From assembly GCA_905372155.1 (NCBI GenBank), contig CAJPNZ010000122.1, forward strand, positions 1-8,029: a stretch of DNA of 8,029 bases, in the 5' to 3' direction. The stretch comes from Propionibacteriaceae bacterium (GTDB lineage Bacteria > Actinomycetota > Actinomycetes > Propionibacteriales > Propionibacteriaceae). Of the stretch, positions 1-6,067 are shown one piece after another. The translations under genes were made by a program, and so were the position numbers. The notes beneath the pieces were generated by a model that did no database searches, had not been told where the DNA came from, and saw only the letters and a list, made by a program, of their open reading frames with translations. Each line of letters starts with the position of its first letter. Position 1 is the first letter of the stretch.

Positions 1-446
1 GTCTCGGGGCGGGCAAACAGAAATGGGGCGGCCTGAAGGACGGTGCCCACACGGACTTCGTGTTCGCGGTGCTGGGGGAGGAGCTCGGGTTGTTCGGGGT
101 GCTGCTCGTGATCGGGTTGTTCGCTCTCCTGATGCGCAGCGGGTTCCAGGTGGCCCTCAAGTCCGACCAGCTTTTCAACCGCATCGCTGCCTCCGGCGTG
201 ACCGCGTGGTTCCTGCTCCAGGCGATCGTCAACATAATGGTGGTCATGAACCTGCTGCCCGTGCTCGGTGTCCCATTGCCCTTCATCTCCTCAGGGGGTT
301 CCGCCCTGATGGCCAACCTGCTGGCCGTGGCCGTGTTGCTGGCCTGTGCCCGGGACACCCCCGATGCCCGCGCCTATCTCGAGAACCGGCGCCGGGGGGC
401 GGGGCCGCGCATGACCAGTGTGCTCGCGGCGGGAGGGAACTCGTGA
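1..446 (+). CDS. ftsW: FtsW, septal peptidoglycan glycosyltransferase (3' end only)
   Basis: Only the last 147 codons are present; the gene enters from the left edge and the first complete codon is at base 3. FtsW is a SEDS-family polytopic membrane protein that polymerises glycan strands from lipid II at the septum, working with a class B PBP. The visible part begins with the SEDS loop KWGGLKDGAHTDFVFAVLGEELG, whose acidic residue in AHTDF is typical of the family's active region. It continues through hydrophobic segments to the C-terminal signature LPVLGVPLPFISSGGSALMA. A short hydrophilic, arginine-rich cytosolic tail follows (ENRRRGAGPR). The TGA stop at 444-446 overlaps the murG start by four bases, which suggests one transcript and coupled translation. 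The neighbour murG and the GVPLPFISSGG motif favour FtsW over the paralogue RodA. Confidence 0.95.
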   Translation, partial: LGAGKQKWGGLKDGAHTDFVFAVLGEELGLFGVLLVIGLFALLMRSGFQVALKSDQLFNRIAASGVTAWFLLQAIVNIMVVMNLLPVLGVPLPFISSGGSALMANLLAVAVLLACARDTPDARAYLENRRRGAGPRMTSVLAAGGNS

Positions 447-1540
447 CCCGCGTCGTGCTGGCCGGTGGCGGCACCGCCGGCCACACCTCCCCGCTGATCG
501 CGACGGCCCAGGCGCTGGCCGAGCTGGACCCGGAGGTGGAGATCACCTGCATCGGGACGAGCAAGGGACTCGAGACCAGGGTGATACCGCAGGCCGGGCT
601 CAGACTGGAGCTGATCCGGCCCGTCCCCATGCCGCGGAAACCGAACCTCGACCTGGTCAAGCTGCCCTGGAACCTGAGGCAGTCCGTGCGCCAGGCGCGA
701 ACCATCCTGAGCCGGGCGAAGGCCCAGGCGCTGATCGGTTTCGGCGGTTACGTCGCCATCCCCGCCTACCTGGCGGCCCGCGCCATGAAGGTCCCCGTTC
801 TCGTGCACGAGGCTAACCTCGTGGTCGGTATCGCGAACAAGGTGGCCGCCAGGTTCGCGGCCTTCACCGGCTACACCTTCCCCGACACCCGGATCCGGGG
901 AGGGAAACGGATCGGGATGCCGATGAACCGCAGCATCACCCGGCCCGGGATCACCCGCACCGAGGCCAGGAAACGTTTCGGCCTGGACCCCGAACGACCC
1001 ACGCTGCTCGTCAGCGGCGGCTCCCAGGGGGCGCGGGCCATCAACCAGGCGCTCTCCGCCGCGGTTCCGGCCATCCTGGACGCCGGAATCCAGGTGCTGC
1101 ACGTGCTGGGGGCCAAGAACTTCACGGACGCGGACGTCGTGATCGAGTCCAGGAGCGGGGCGCGCTACGTACCGGTGGCCTACGTCGACGCCATGGTCGA
1201 GGCCTACGTGGCCGCGGACCTGATGATCGGTCGGGCAGGAGCGGGCACCGTCATGGAAACGGCGGTTCTGGGGCTGCCCGTGATCTTCATTCCCCTGCCG
1301 TGGGGCAACGGCGAGCAGGCCCGGAACGCCGCGGGACTGGTGGCGGACGGGGCGGGCATCCTGCTTCCCGAGGCTGAGCTCAGCGCCGATAAACTGTCGG
1401 ACCTGGTGATCCCCACCATCACGGATACGGAGAAGCTGGCTCGCATGGCCGAGCTGGCCCGTCCCCACTCGCCCGCGGACGCCGCCGATGTCCTGGCGCG
1501 GGCCGCCGTCAATGTTGTTCGAGGAGAAGAGGCATCGTGA
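443..1540 (+). CDS. murG: MurG, UDP-GlcNAc:lipid I N-acetylglucosaminyltransferase
   Basis: MurG transfers GlcNAc from UDP-GlcNAc to lipid I on the inner face of the membrane, giving lipid II. The 365-residue product has the usual family length. Visible motifs are the N-terminal glycine loop GGGTAGHTSP (residues 8-17), the second loop GFGGYVAIP (about 99-107), HEANLVVGIANK (122-133), the third glycine loop GGSQGA (192-197), and the UDP-GlcNAc-binding segment RAGAGTVMETAVLGLPVIFIPLP (264-286) with E272 at the expected sugar-contact position, followed by GNGEQARNA. The start chosen is GTG 443, because it places the first glycine loop at residue 8 as in the family, has GGGAGGG just upstream at 431-437, and overlaps the ftsW stop as GTGA. 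An open frame extends upstream to base 23, but that part is the ftsW coding region read in another frame. Confidence 0.97.
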   Translation: MTRVVLAGGGTAGHTSPLIATAQALAELDPEVEITCIGTSKGLETRVIPQAGLRLELIRPVPMPRKPNLDLVKLPWNLRQSVRQARTILSRAKAQALIGFGGYVAIPAYLAARAMKVPVLVHEANLVVGIANKVAARFAAFTGYTFPDTRIRGGKRIGMPMNRSITRPGITRTEARKRFGLDPERPTLLVSGGSQGARAINQALSAAVPAILDAGIQVLHVLGAKNFTDADVVIESRSGARYVPVAYVDAMVEAYVAADLMIGRAGAGTVMETAVLGLPVIFIPLPWGNGEQARNAAGLVADGAGILLPEAELSADKLSDLVIPTITDTEKLARMAELARPHSPADAADVLARAAVNVVRGEEAS

Positions 1541-2988
1541 GCTTGCTCACCCCCATCGAGGTCCAACCCGCCGTCGAGGTCGGCCCCGTTCATTTCATAG
1601 CCATCGGTGGCTCCGGGATGAACGGCATCGCCCGGCTCTACGCGAAACTAGGCATCCCCACCAGCGGATCCGACCGGTCCGATTCCGCCACGCTGGACTC
1701 CCTGCGGGAGGCCGGAATCACCTGCTACGTCGGCCACGACGCATCCCAGCTCGGTGACGCCAGGACCGTGGTGATCTCCTCCGCGATCCGTGAGGACAAC
1801 CCGGAGCTCGCGGAGGCCCGCCGCCGCGGCCTGCGGGTCTGGCACCGCTCGGCGGCCCTGGCCGCCCTCATGCTGGGCAAGAGCGGGGTCTCGATAGCCG
1901 GCACCCACGGCAAGACCACCACCACGGCCATGACGGCCGTCATGCTGCAGCAGGCAGGGGCCGATCCCAGTTACGTCATAGGCGGCAAGCTCGCGGCCAC
2001 CAAGGTCAGCTCCGACATCGGAACGGGGGACGCCTTCGTCATCGAGGCGGACGAGTCGGACGGCTCCTTCCTCCAGTACCCGACCCGGATCGCGATCATC
2101 ACCAGCATCGAGCCCGACCACCTGGTCAACTGGGGCACCCCGGAGGCCTACGCCGAGGGCTACCACACCTTCGCGACCCTCCCCACCGTCGAATGGGCGA
2201 TCGTGAACGCGGATGATCCCGGTGCCCGGGCGCTGGCCGACAGGCTCCGCGCCGAGGGCCGGCGGGTGATCAGCTACGGATTCGCAGAGGACGCCGACGT
2301 TCGGGTCTCGGATGCCAACCCGGTCAGGGAGGGGATCACCGGAACCCTCCGATACGGGGACGAGACGGGTGTGCTCCGGCTCAAGGTACCGGGCAACCAC
2401 AACCTGTCCAACGCCTCGGCCGCCTACGCGGCGGGACGCGTCCTCGGTCTCGGGCACGAGGAGGCGCTGGCAGCGCTCGGACAGTTCACGGGAACGCTGC
2501 GCCGGCTCCAGCTCATCACCGACACCGCCGGGATCCGGGTCTACGACGACTACGCCCACCACCCGACTGAGATCCGGGCGGCCCTGACCGCCGCGCGGCA
2601 TGCCACCGAAGTGGGAAACGAGGACACGGGACTGGACGGGCGCCTGATCGCCTGCTTCCAACCGCATCTTTACTCCCGGACCGCGGACCTCCACGAGGAG
2701 CTCGGCGAGGTGCTGACCCTCGCCGACATCGCGGTGATCAATGATGTCTGCGGCGATCGCGAGGATCCGATTCCCGGGGTGACGGGGCAGCTCGTGGTGG
2801 ATGCCGCCCGGCGGCACGGGGTTCGTGAGGTGGTCTACGTTGTGGACAAGTACGATCTCCCGGCTGCCCTGAACGAGATCTCCCGTCCGGGAGACCTCAT
2901 CATCACCCTCGGTTGTGGCGACGTCACGATCGTGGGCCCGCTGCTCGCACCCCTGCTGGCCCAGCGCCCGGAGGCGCAGAACCGTTGA
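1537..2988 (+). CDS. murC: MurC, UDP-N-acetylmuramate-L-alanine ligase
   Basis: MurC is the first of the cytosolic ATP-dependent Mur ligases and adds L-alanine to UDP-MurNAc. The 483-residue product has the three-domain Mur ligase layout. Domain 1 is a Rossmann-like UDP-binding domain with AIGGSGMNGIA (22-32). The central ATPase domain has the P-loop GTHGKTTT (122-129, K126) and the acidic EADESD (170-175). The ligase C-terminal domain contains GNHNLSNASAA (286-296), DDYAHHPTE (337-345) and FQPHLYSRT (374-382). Near the C-terminus LGCGD (458-462) replaces the commoner GAGD. The GTG start at 1537 overlaps the murG stop as GTGA and has GAGGAGA at 1521-1527. The family usually carries GxGGxGMxG motifs near residue 20, as found here. 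The murB and ddl genes that neighbour murC in some bacteria are not present. Confidence 0.97.
   Translation: MSLLTPIEVQPAVEVGPVHFIAIGGSGMNGIARLYAKLGIPTSGSDRSDSATLDSLREAGITCYVGHDASQLGDARTVVISSAIREDNPELAEARRRGLRVWHRSAALAALMLGKSGVSIAGTHGKTTTTAMTAVMLQQAGADPSYVIGGKLAATKVSSDIGTGDAFVIEADESDGSFLQYPTRIAIITSIEPDHLVNWGTPEAYAEGYHTFATLPTVEWAIVNADDPGARALADRLRAEGRRVISYGFAEDADVRVSDANPVREGITGTLRYGDETGVLRLKVPGNHNLSNASAAYAAGRVLGLGHEEALAALGQFTGTLRRLQLITDTAGIRVYDDYAHHPTEIRAALTAARHATEVGNEDTGLDGRLIACFQPHLYSRTADLHEELGEVLTLADIAVINDVCGDREDPIPGVTGQLVVDAARRHGVREVVYVVDKYDLPAALNEISRPGDLIITLGCGDVTIVGPLLAPLLAQRPEAQNR
2970..2974 (+). promoter_or_regulatory. Ribosome binding site of ftsQ
   Basis: GGAGG lies ten bases upstream of TTG 2985, inside the last codons of murC. 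It supports the TTG start of ftsQ over the in-frame GTG further upstream at 2913. Confidence 0.6.
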
Positions 2989-3704
2989 CGAACACCCCGG
3001 GCGAGTTCGCGAAGGCGTTGCAGGCCAAGCGCCGCAAGCGGCGTCGGGGCCGGTGGGTGATTCTGGGTTCCGGGCTCCTTGCGGTGTTGCTGGCGGGAAT
3101 CGCCACCTGGCTGGTCTGGTTCTCCTCGGTGTTCGCCGCGACCGAGATCAGGATCAACGGTTTGTCGCTGCTCACCGAGCAGCAGGTCACCGATGCCGCC
3201 GCCGTCGAGCTGGGTGGTCCGCTCGCCACGCAGGACGTGGACGCGATCCGCAATCGCGTTGCTGCGTTGGCGCCGGTGGCCGAGGTGCGTGTGGAGAGGC
3301 ACTTCCCGCACACCATCGAGATCACCGTCACCGAGCGCACTCTCGCCTACGTGTGGATGGACGAGGGCGTGACCCGCTGGGTCGATGCGGACGGTGTGGT
3401 GTTTCACGAGGGAGGAGAAACGGCGCAGGGGACCGTGAAGGCGAACATCGCGGCCTCCGATCAGCGCCTCTTGAAGGACGTGGCCACGGTGGTTTCCGCA
3501 GTGGTCCCGGTGCTGGGGGATCGGATCACACTGCTCCAGGCCTCGGCCGTGGATCGAATTGAGATCCAGCTGTCCGACGGGGACACCGTCGTGTGGGGCA
3601 GTGCGGAACAATCCCATGTGAAGGCCCAGGTGCTTTCGGTGCTGCTGAGTCAGGAGGCCAGCGTCTATGACGTCTCGGCTCCGCACGCTCCGACGACACG
3701 CTGA
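2985..3704 (+). CDS. ftsQ: FtsQ/DivIB-type cell division protein with POTRA domain
   Basis: FtsQ is a bitopic membrane protein that links early and late divisome proteins and binds FtsB/FtsL. With the TTG start the product is 239 residues: a short, very basic cytosolic tail (KRRKRRRGR around 15-23), one membrane segment (about 24-46, WVILGSGLLAVLLAGIATWL), then an extracytoplasmic POTRA domain (about 53-118, starting EIRINGLSLLTEQQV and ending ITVTERT) and the FtsQ C-terminal domain. The end VYDVSAPHAP fits the family's closing strand. The TTG overlaps the murC stop as TTGA and has GGAGG ten bases upstream. A GTG at 2913 would add 24 residues overlapping murC, with no family support. The sequence diverges among species, so the call rests on architecture and on position between murC and ftsZ, which together are convincing. 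Confidence 0.92.
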   Translation: MTNTPGEFAKALQAKRRKRRRGRWVILGSGLLAVLLAGIATWLVWFSSVFAATEIRINGLSLLTEQQVTDAAAVELGGPLATQDVDAIRNRVAALAPVAEVRVERHFPHTIEITVTERTLAYVWMDEGVTRWVDADGVVFHEGGETAQGTVKANIAASDQRLLKDVATVVSAVVPVLGDRITLLQASAVDRIEIQLSDGDTVVWGSAEQSHVKAQVLSVLLSQEASVYDVSAPHAPTTR

Positions 3705-3717
3705 CAACCCATGAAAC

Positions 3718-3736
3718 CCTCAACCTCTGGTTGAGG
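3718..3736. promoter_or_regulatory. Perfect inverted repeat upstream of ftsZ (candidate operator)
   Basis: CCTCAACC-TCT-GGTTGAGG is a perfect 8-bp dyad with a 3-base centre, 14 bases after the ftsQ stop. No T-run follows, so an intrinsic terminator is unlikely. Its centre lies about 73 bases upstream of the predicted ftsZ transcription start, a position typical of an activator site. A stem-loop in the read-through ftsQ-ftsZ message is the alternative. The binding protein is unknown to me. Confidence 0.6.
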
Positions 3737-3763
3737 TGATTTCTGGAAGTTGCGGCATGGTCG

Positions 3764-3793
3764 TTGGATAGTGCGCCCGTCTGCCCCTAGCCT
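3764..3793 (+). promoter_or_regulatory. Predicted sigma-A-type promoter of ftsZ
   Basis: TTGGAT (3764-3769) and TAGCCT (3788-3793) are separated by 18 bases. The start of transcription would fall near 3800, giving a leader of about 17 bases that contains the GAGG of ftsZ (3807-3810). The -10 has the TAnnnT form common in actinobacteria. The 112-base gap after the otherwise overlapping upstream genes supports a separate promoter here. Confidence 0.5.
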
Positions 3794-3816
3794 TCTTTTC
3801 GACTACGAGGACAGGA

Positions 3817-5028
3817 ATGGCGGTCATGGCAAGCGCATCTCAGAACTACCTGGCGGTTATAAAGGTCGTTGGCGTCGGCGGCGGTGGGGTGAACGCCGTC
3901 AACCGCATGATCGAGGCCGGGTTGCGTGGCGTCGAGTTCATCGCGGTCAACACTGATGCTCAGGCACTGCTCATGAGCGATGCCGACGTCAAACTCGACG
4001 TCGGTCGCGAGCTGACCCGTGGTCTGGGAGCCGGAGCGGATCCGTCCAAGGGGCGTCAGGCCGCCGAGGATCATGCCGAGGACATCGAGGAGGCCCTCAA
4101 GGGGGCCGACATGGTTTTCGTCACGGCAGGTGAGGGAGGTGGCACCGGCACGGGAGCTGCGCCCATCGTGGCCAAGATCGCTCGTTCCCTCGGCGCCCTG
4201 ACCATCGGGGTGGTGACACGCCCCTTTTCCTTTGAAGGGCGCCGTCGCGCCACCCAGGCCGACTCGGGTATAGAGGCGCTGCGGGAGGAGGTCGACACCC
4301 TGATCGTCATCCCCAACGACAAGCTGCTTCAGATGACCGATCACCAGGTGGCCATCCTCGATGCCTTCAAACAGGCGGACCAGGTTCTGATGCAGGGCGT
4401 TTCCGGCATCACGGACCTGATCACCACTCCTGGCCTGATCAACCTCGACTTCGCGGACGTCAAATCGATCATGAGCCAGGCTGGCTCGGCCCTGATGGGC
4501 ATCGGATCGGCTCGCGGCGAGGACCGGGCCCGGGCCGCGGCGGAAATGGCCATCTCCTCCCCGCTGCTCGAGGCGAGCATCGACGGCGCCCACGGAGTGC
4601 TGCTGTCGATCGCGGGCGGCTCGGACCTCGGGTTGTTCGAGGTCTCTGCGGCCGCCCAGCTCATCGAGGAAGCCGCGCATGACGAGGCAAACATCATCTT
4701 CGGCACGGTCATCGACGACGCCTTGGGGGATGAGGTTCGAATCACGGTCATCGCTGCTGGCTTTGATGGTGGACATCCGCTGCCCCGGCCGCCGCGCCTC
4801 GAGACCACCCGCGGCGGCAATCAGCAGCAGCCGTCGCCACCCCGTGCCGGTGGTTTTGGCGGCCCCAGCGGTCCCAGCCCACTTGTGGGAGGGACACCTC
4901 TCACGGGTTCCCGTGCGTCCCATGCGCCGTCCCCCCACGTCACGCCCATGCAGCCGAACCGCCCGGAACCGCGACCGCTGCGGGCGGACGATGACGATGA
5001 CCTGGATGTGCCCGACTTCATGAAATGA
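3817..5028 (+). CDS. ftsZ: FtsZ, tubulin-like cell division GTPase
   Basis: FtsZ polymerises with GTP at mid-cell to form the Z-ring that recruits the divisome. The 403-residue product has the whole family layout: N-terminal GVGGGGVNAVNRM (19-31), the tubulin signature GGGTGTG (107-113) preceded by AGE as in actinobacteria, RPFSFEGRRR (135-144), and the T7 catalytic loop with N209, D211 and D214 in NLDFADVKSIM. The GTPase core ends near 316, at VIAAGFD. A glycine-, proline- and serine-rich linker follows (about 325-388). The conserved C-terminal peptide DDDDDLDVPDFMK (391-403) is the expected docking site for SepF, encoded next. ATG 3817 is preferred, with GAGG six bases upstream at 3807-3810; an in-frame ATG at 3826 is an alternative that would remove three residues. 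No ftsA is nearby, as expected in actinobacteria. Confidence 0.98.
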   Translation: MAVMASASQNYLAVIKVVGVGGGGVNAVNRMIEAGLRGVEFIAVNTDAQALLMSDADVKLDVGRELTRGLGAGADPSKGRQAAEDHAEDIEEALKGADMVFVTAGEGGGTGTGAAPIVAKIARSLGALTIGVVTRPFSFEGRRRATQADSGIEALREEVDTLIVIPNDKLLQMTDHQVAILDAFKQADQVLMQGVSGITDLITTPGLINLDFADVKSIMSQAGSALMGIGSARGEDRARAAAEMAISSPLLEASIDGAHGVLLSIAGGSDLGLFEVSAAAQLIEEAAHDEANIIFGTVIDDALGDEVRITVIAAGFDGGHPLPRPPRLETTRGGNQQQPSPPRAGGFGGPSGPSPLVGGTPLTGSRASHAPSPHVTPMQPNRPEPRPLRADDDDDLDVPDFMK

Positions 5029-5073
5029 CGGCGTGTCGGCAGTCATTGCACCCGGTTGCGGGCACCCTGTCTG

Positions 5074-5079
5074 TAGTCT
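5074..5079 (+). promoter_or_regulatory. Possible -10 element for sepF
   Basis: TAGTCT has the TAnnnT form and lies 29 bases before the sepF start, in the 80-base ftsZ-sepF gap. No -35 with acceptable spacing is visible (TTGCGG at 5056 is too close, TTGCAC at 5046 too far). Expression by read-through from ftsZ is equally possible. Confidence 0.25.
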
Positions 5080-5096
5080 CAAACGAAAGTGTTTTA

Positions 5097-5102
5097 GGGA
5101 GG
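5097..5102 (+). promoter_or_regulatory. Ribosome binding site of sepF
   Basis: GGGAGG lies six bases before GTG 5109. This strong site decides the sepF start in favour of 5109 over the in-frame ATG at 5025, which lacks such a site. Confidence 0.75.
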
Positions 5103-5108
5103 CGTGCC

Positions 5109-5660
5109 GTGGGTGTACGGAAGCTGGCTGAATGGATGGGTCTCGTCGAGGACGGGCGCTACAGCGACCCCAAGGACGAGCTGTCCGAAGAGTACTCGGT
5201 GGATGAGTACGCGGAGCCGGAGCCCGAGCCCAGGCCCGTGGCCAAACTTCACCGTCATCCCCATGCCGCCAGGCCCGAGACCGTCACACCCGCTCCGGCG
5301 CCTGCCCAGAGTCCCGCTCCGGCCCCCGCGGCGACTTCTCTTCCAACCCCCTCGAACCCGGAGCCGCGTCAGGTGACAGATCTCAGCCGAATCATCTATG
5401 TGCGACCTCGCAGCTACAACGAAGCACGTTCCATCGGCGAGAACTACCGTGACGGGATTCCTGTCATCATGAACCTCTCCGACATGGAGCGTGGGGAGGA
5501 CAAGAGACTCGTGGACTTTGCCGCCGGCCTGATCTTCGGGCTGCGCGGCAACATCGAGCGCATTTCCAGTCAGGTCTTCCTGCTGTGCCCGCACAACCTC
5601 GTCGTCGGCCCAGAGGACAAGCAGAAGCTGGCCACCGGCGGTTTCTTCAACCAGAGCTGA
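5109..5660 (+). CDS. sepF: SepF, membrane anchor of the Z-ring
   Basis: SepF tethers FtsZ filaments to the membrane and, in bacteria without FtsA, is the main anchor. The 183-residue product starts with a helix that can be drawn as amphipathic (VRKLAEWMGLVEDGRY, 3-18), the expected membrane-binding segment. An acidic then proline/alanine-rich linker follows (about 21-88, with PEPEPRP and PAPAPAQSPAPAPA). The conserved SepF core (about 92-174) contains IYVRPRSYNEARSIGENYRDGIPVIMNLSDM and DFAAGLIFGLRGNIERIS. The GTG start at 5109 is chosen because the membrane helix must be at the N-terminus and GGGAGG sits six bases upstream. The frame is open back to an ATG at 5025 overlapping the ftsZ stop; the extra 28 residues do not look like SepF. 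The gene directly follows ftsZ, whose C-terminal peptide it should bind. Confidence 0.95.
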   Translation: MGVRKLAEWMGLVEDGRYSDPKDELSEEYSVDEYAEPEPEPRPVAKLHRHPHAARPETVTPAPAPAQSPAPAPAATSLPTPSNPEPRQVTDLSRIIYVRPRSYNEARSIGENYRDGIPVIMNLSDMERGEDKRLVDFAAGLIFGLRGNIERISSQVFLLCPHNLVVGPEDKQKLATGGFFNQS

Positions 5661-5662
5661 CC

Positions 5663-5947
5663 GTGGTTGCGCTGACGCTGTTCTGGCTCCTCCAGGTCTA
5701 CATGCTGATCCTCCTGGTGAGGGTCCTGCTCTCATGGGTGCCGGTGGTGAGTCGGGGGTGGACTCCTCGTGGGATCGTTCTGGTGTTGGTGGAGTCCGTC
5801 TACTTCGTCACCGATCCGCCTCTGAACCTGCTGCGCTCGTTCATCAAACCCATGCGGATGGGTGCGGTTTCACTGGATCTGGGCGTGCTGGTGCTGTTCC
5901 TGATCATCTACCTGCTCAGGAACGTCGTCCTCTGGATCCCGTTCTGA
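5663..5947 (+). CDS. YggT/YlmG family small membrane protein
   Basis: The 94-residue product is mainly hydrophobic, with two membrane segments (about 5-25 and 71-91). Between them is the conserved family block TDPPLNLLRSFIKPMRMGAVSLDLG (50-74). The length is typical. YggT/YlmG proteins are found next to sepF in Gram-positive bacteria and cyanobacteria and in plastids; they have been linked to division or nucleoid/membrane organisation, but no biochemical activity is firmly established. The GTG at 5663 begins two bases after the sepF stop, so translation is probably coupled; a good ribosome binding site is not visible (AGAG at 5653-5656 at best). An open frame upstream to 5585 is the sepF coding region in another frame. 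Confidence 0.9.
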   Translation: MVALTLFWLLQVYMLILLVRVLLSWVPVVSRGWTPRGIVLVLVESVYFVTDPPLNLLRSFIKPMRMGAVSLDLGVLVLFLIIYLLRNVVLWIPF

Positions 5948-5974
5948 TCCGGGCGTGTCGTGCTGGCTTCGCCG

Positions 5975-6003
5975 TTGGATCTGATGAAGTATTAGAGTAA
6001 CCT
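5975..6003 (+). promoter_or_regulatory. Predicted sigma-A-type promoter of divIVA
   Basis: TTGGAT (5975-5980) and TAACCT (5998-6003) are 17 bases apart, the optimum spacing. Transcription would start near 6010, giving a leader of about 57 bases. The -35 hexamer and the two bases before it (CGTTGGAT) match the predicted ftsZ promoter exactly. The gap of 120 bases after yggT supports an independent promoter. Confidence 0.6.
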
Positions 6004-6008
6004 TAACG

Positions 6009-6048
6009 TTGTGCCCGGGGTTTCTCAGGATCGGGTACAAAGATTTTT
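6009..6048 (+). promoter_or_regulatory. Leader hairpin followed by a T-run before divIVA
   Basis: TTGTGCCCG (6009-6017) pairs with CGGGTACAA (6032-6040) over 9 bp with one G-U pair and a 14-base loop. Five T (6044-6048) follow after three bases. It starts where the divIVA transcript is predicted to begin. It could be a 5'-end stabilising stem, a weak attenuator, or the end of the ftsZ-sepF-yggT message. The stem is modest and the large loop weakens the terminator reading. Confidence 0.4.
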
Positions 6049-6067
6049 CAACCGTGTGGGAGTAAAG

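Noticed and set aside
23..442. Upstream extension of the murG frame
   Set aside because: These bases encode the conserved FtsW C-terminus in another frame; the extension is arginine- and proline-rich without similarity to MurG.
374..1468. Long - strand frame across the ftsW end and murG (364 codons)
   Set aside because: Its composition is dominated by G, R, H and D repeats typical of shadow frames, and it overlaps two well supported genes.
1648..2817. Long open frame on the - strand inside murC (389 codons)
   Set aside because: Same cause: GC-rich third positions on the coding strand leave the complementary frame open. No domain or membrane pattern is visible and no separate gene is needed to explain the region.
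3695..3699. GACAC pentamer at the end of ftsQ as a WhiA site for ftsZ control
   Set aside because: WhiA is known to recognise GACAC in Streptomyces, but five bases occur by chance many times in a window this size and this copy lies within coding sequence.
5048..5064. CCCG/CGGG pairing in the ftsZ-sepF gap as a terminator
   Set aside because: Only four uninterrupted pairs and no T-run; not distinguishable from chance in GC-rich DNA.
3787..5082. Long open frame on the - strand across the whole of ftsZ (431 codons)
   Set aside because: It is the complement of a high-GC coding gene with few stop codons in that frame. The translation is low-complexity, rich in G, R, D and H, with no recognisable domain, while the + strand encodes an intact FtsZ.
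6011..6067. Upstream GTG start for divIVA
   Set aside because: It would place 19 non-family residues before the conserved DivIVA N-terminus, lies at the predicted transcription start, and has no ribosome binding site.
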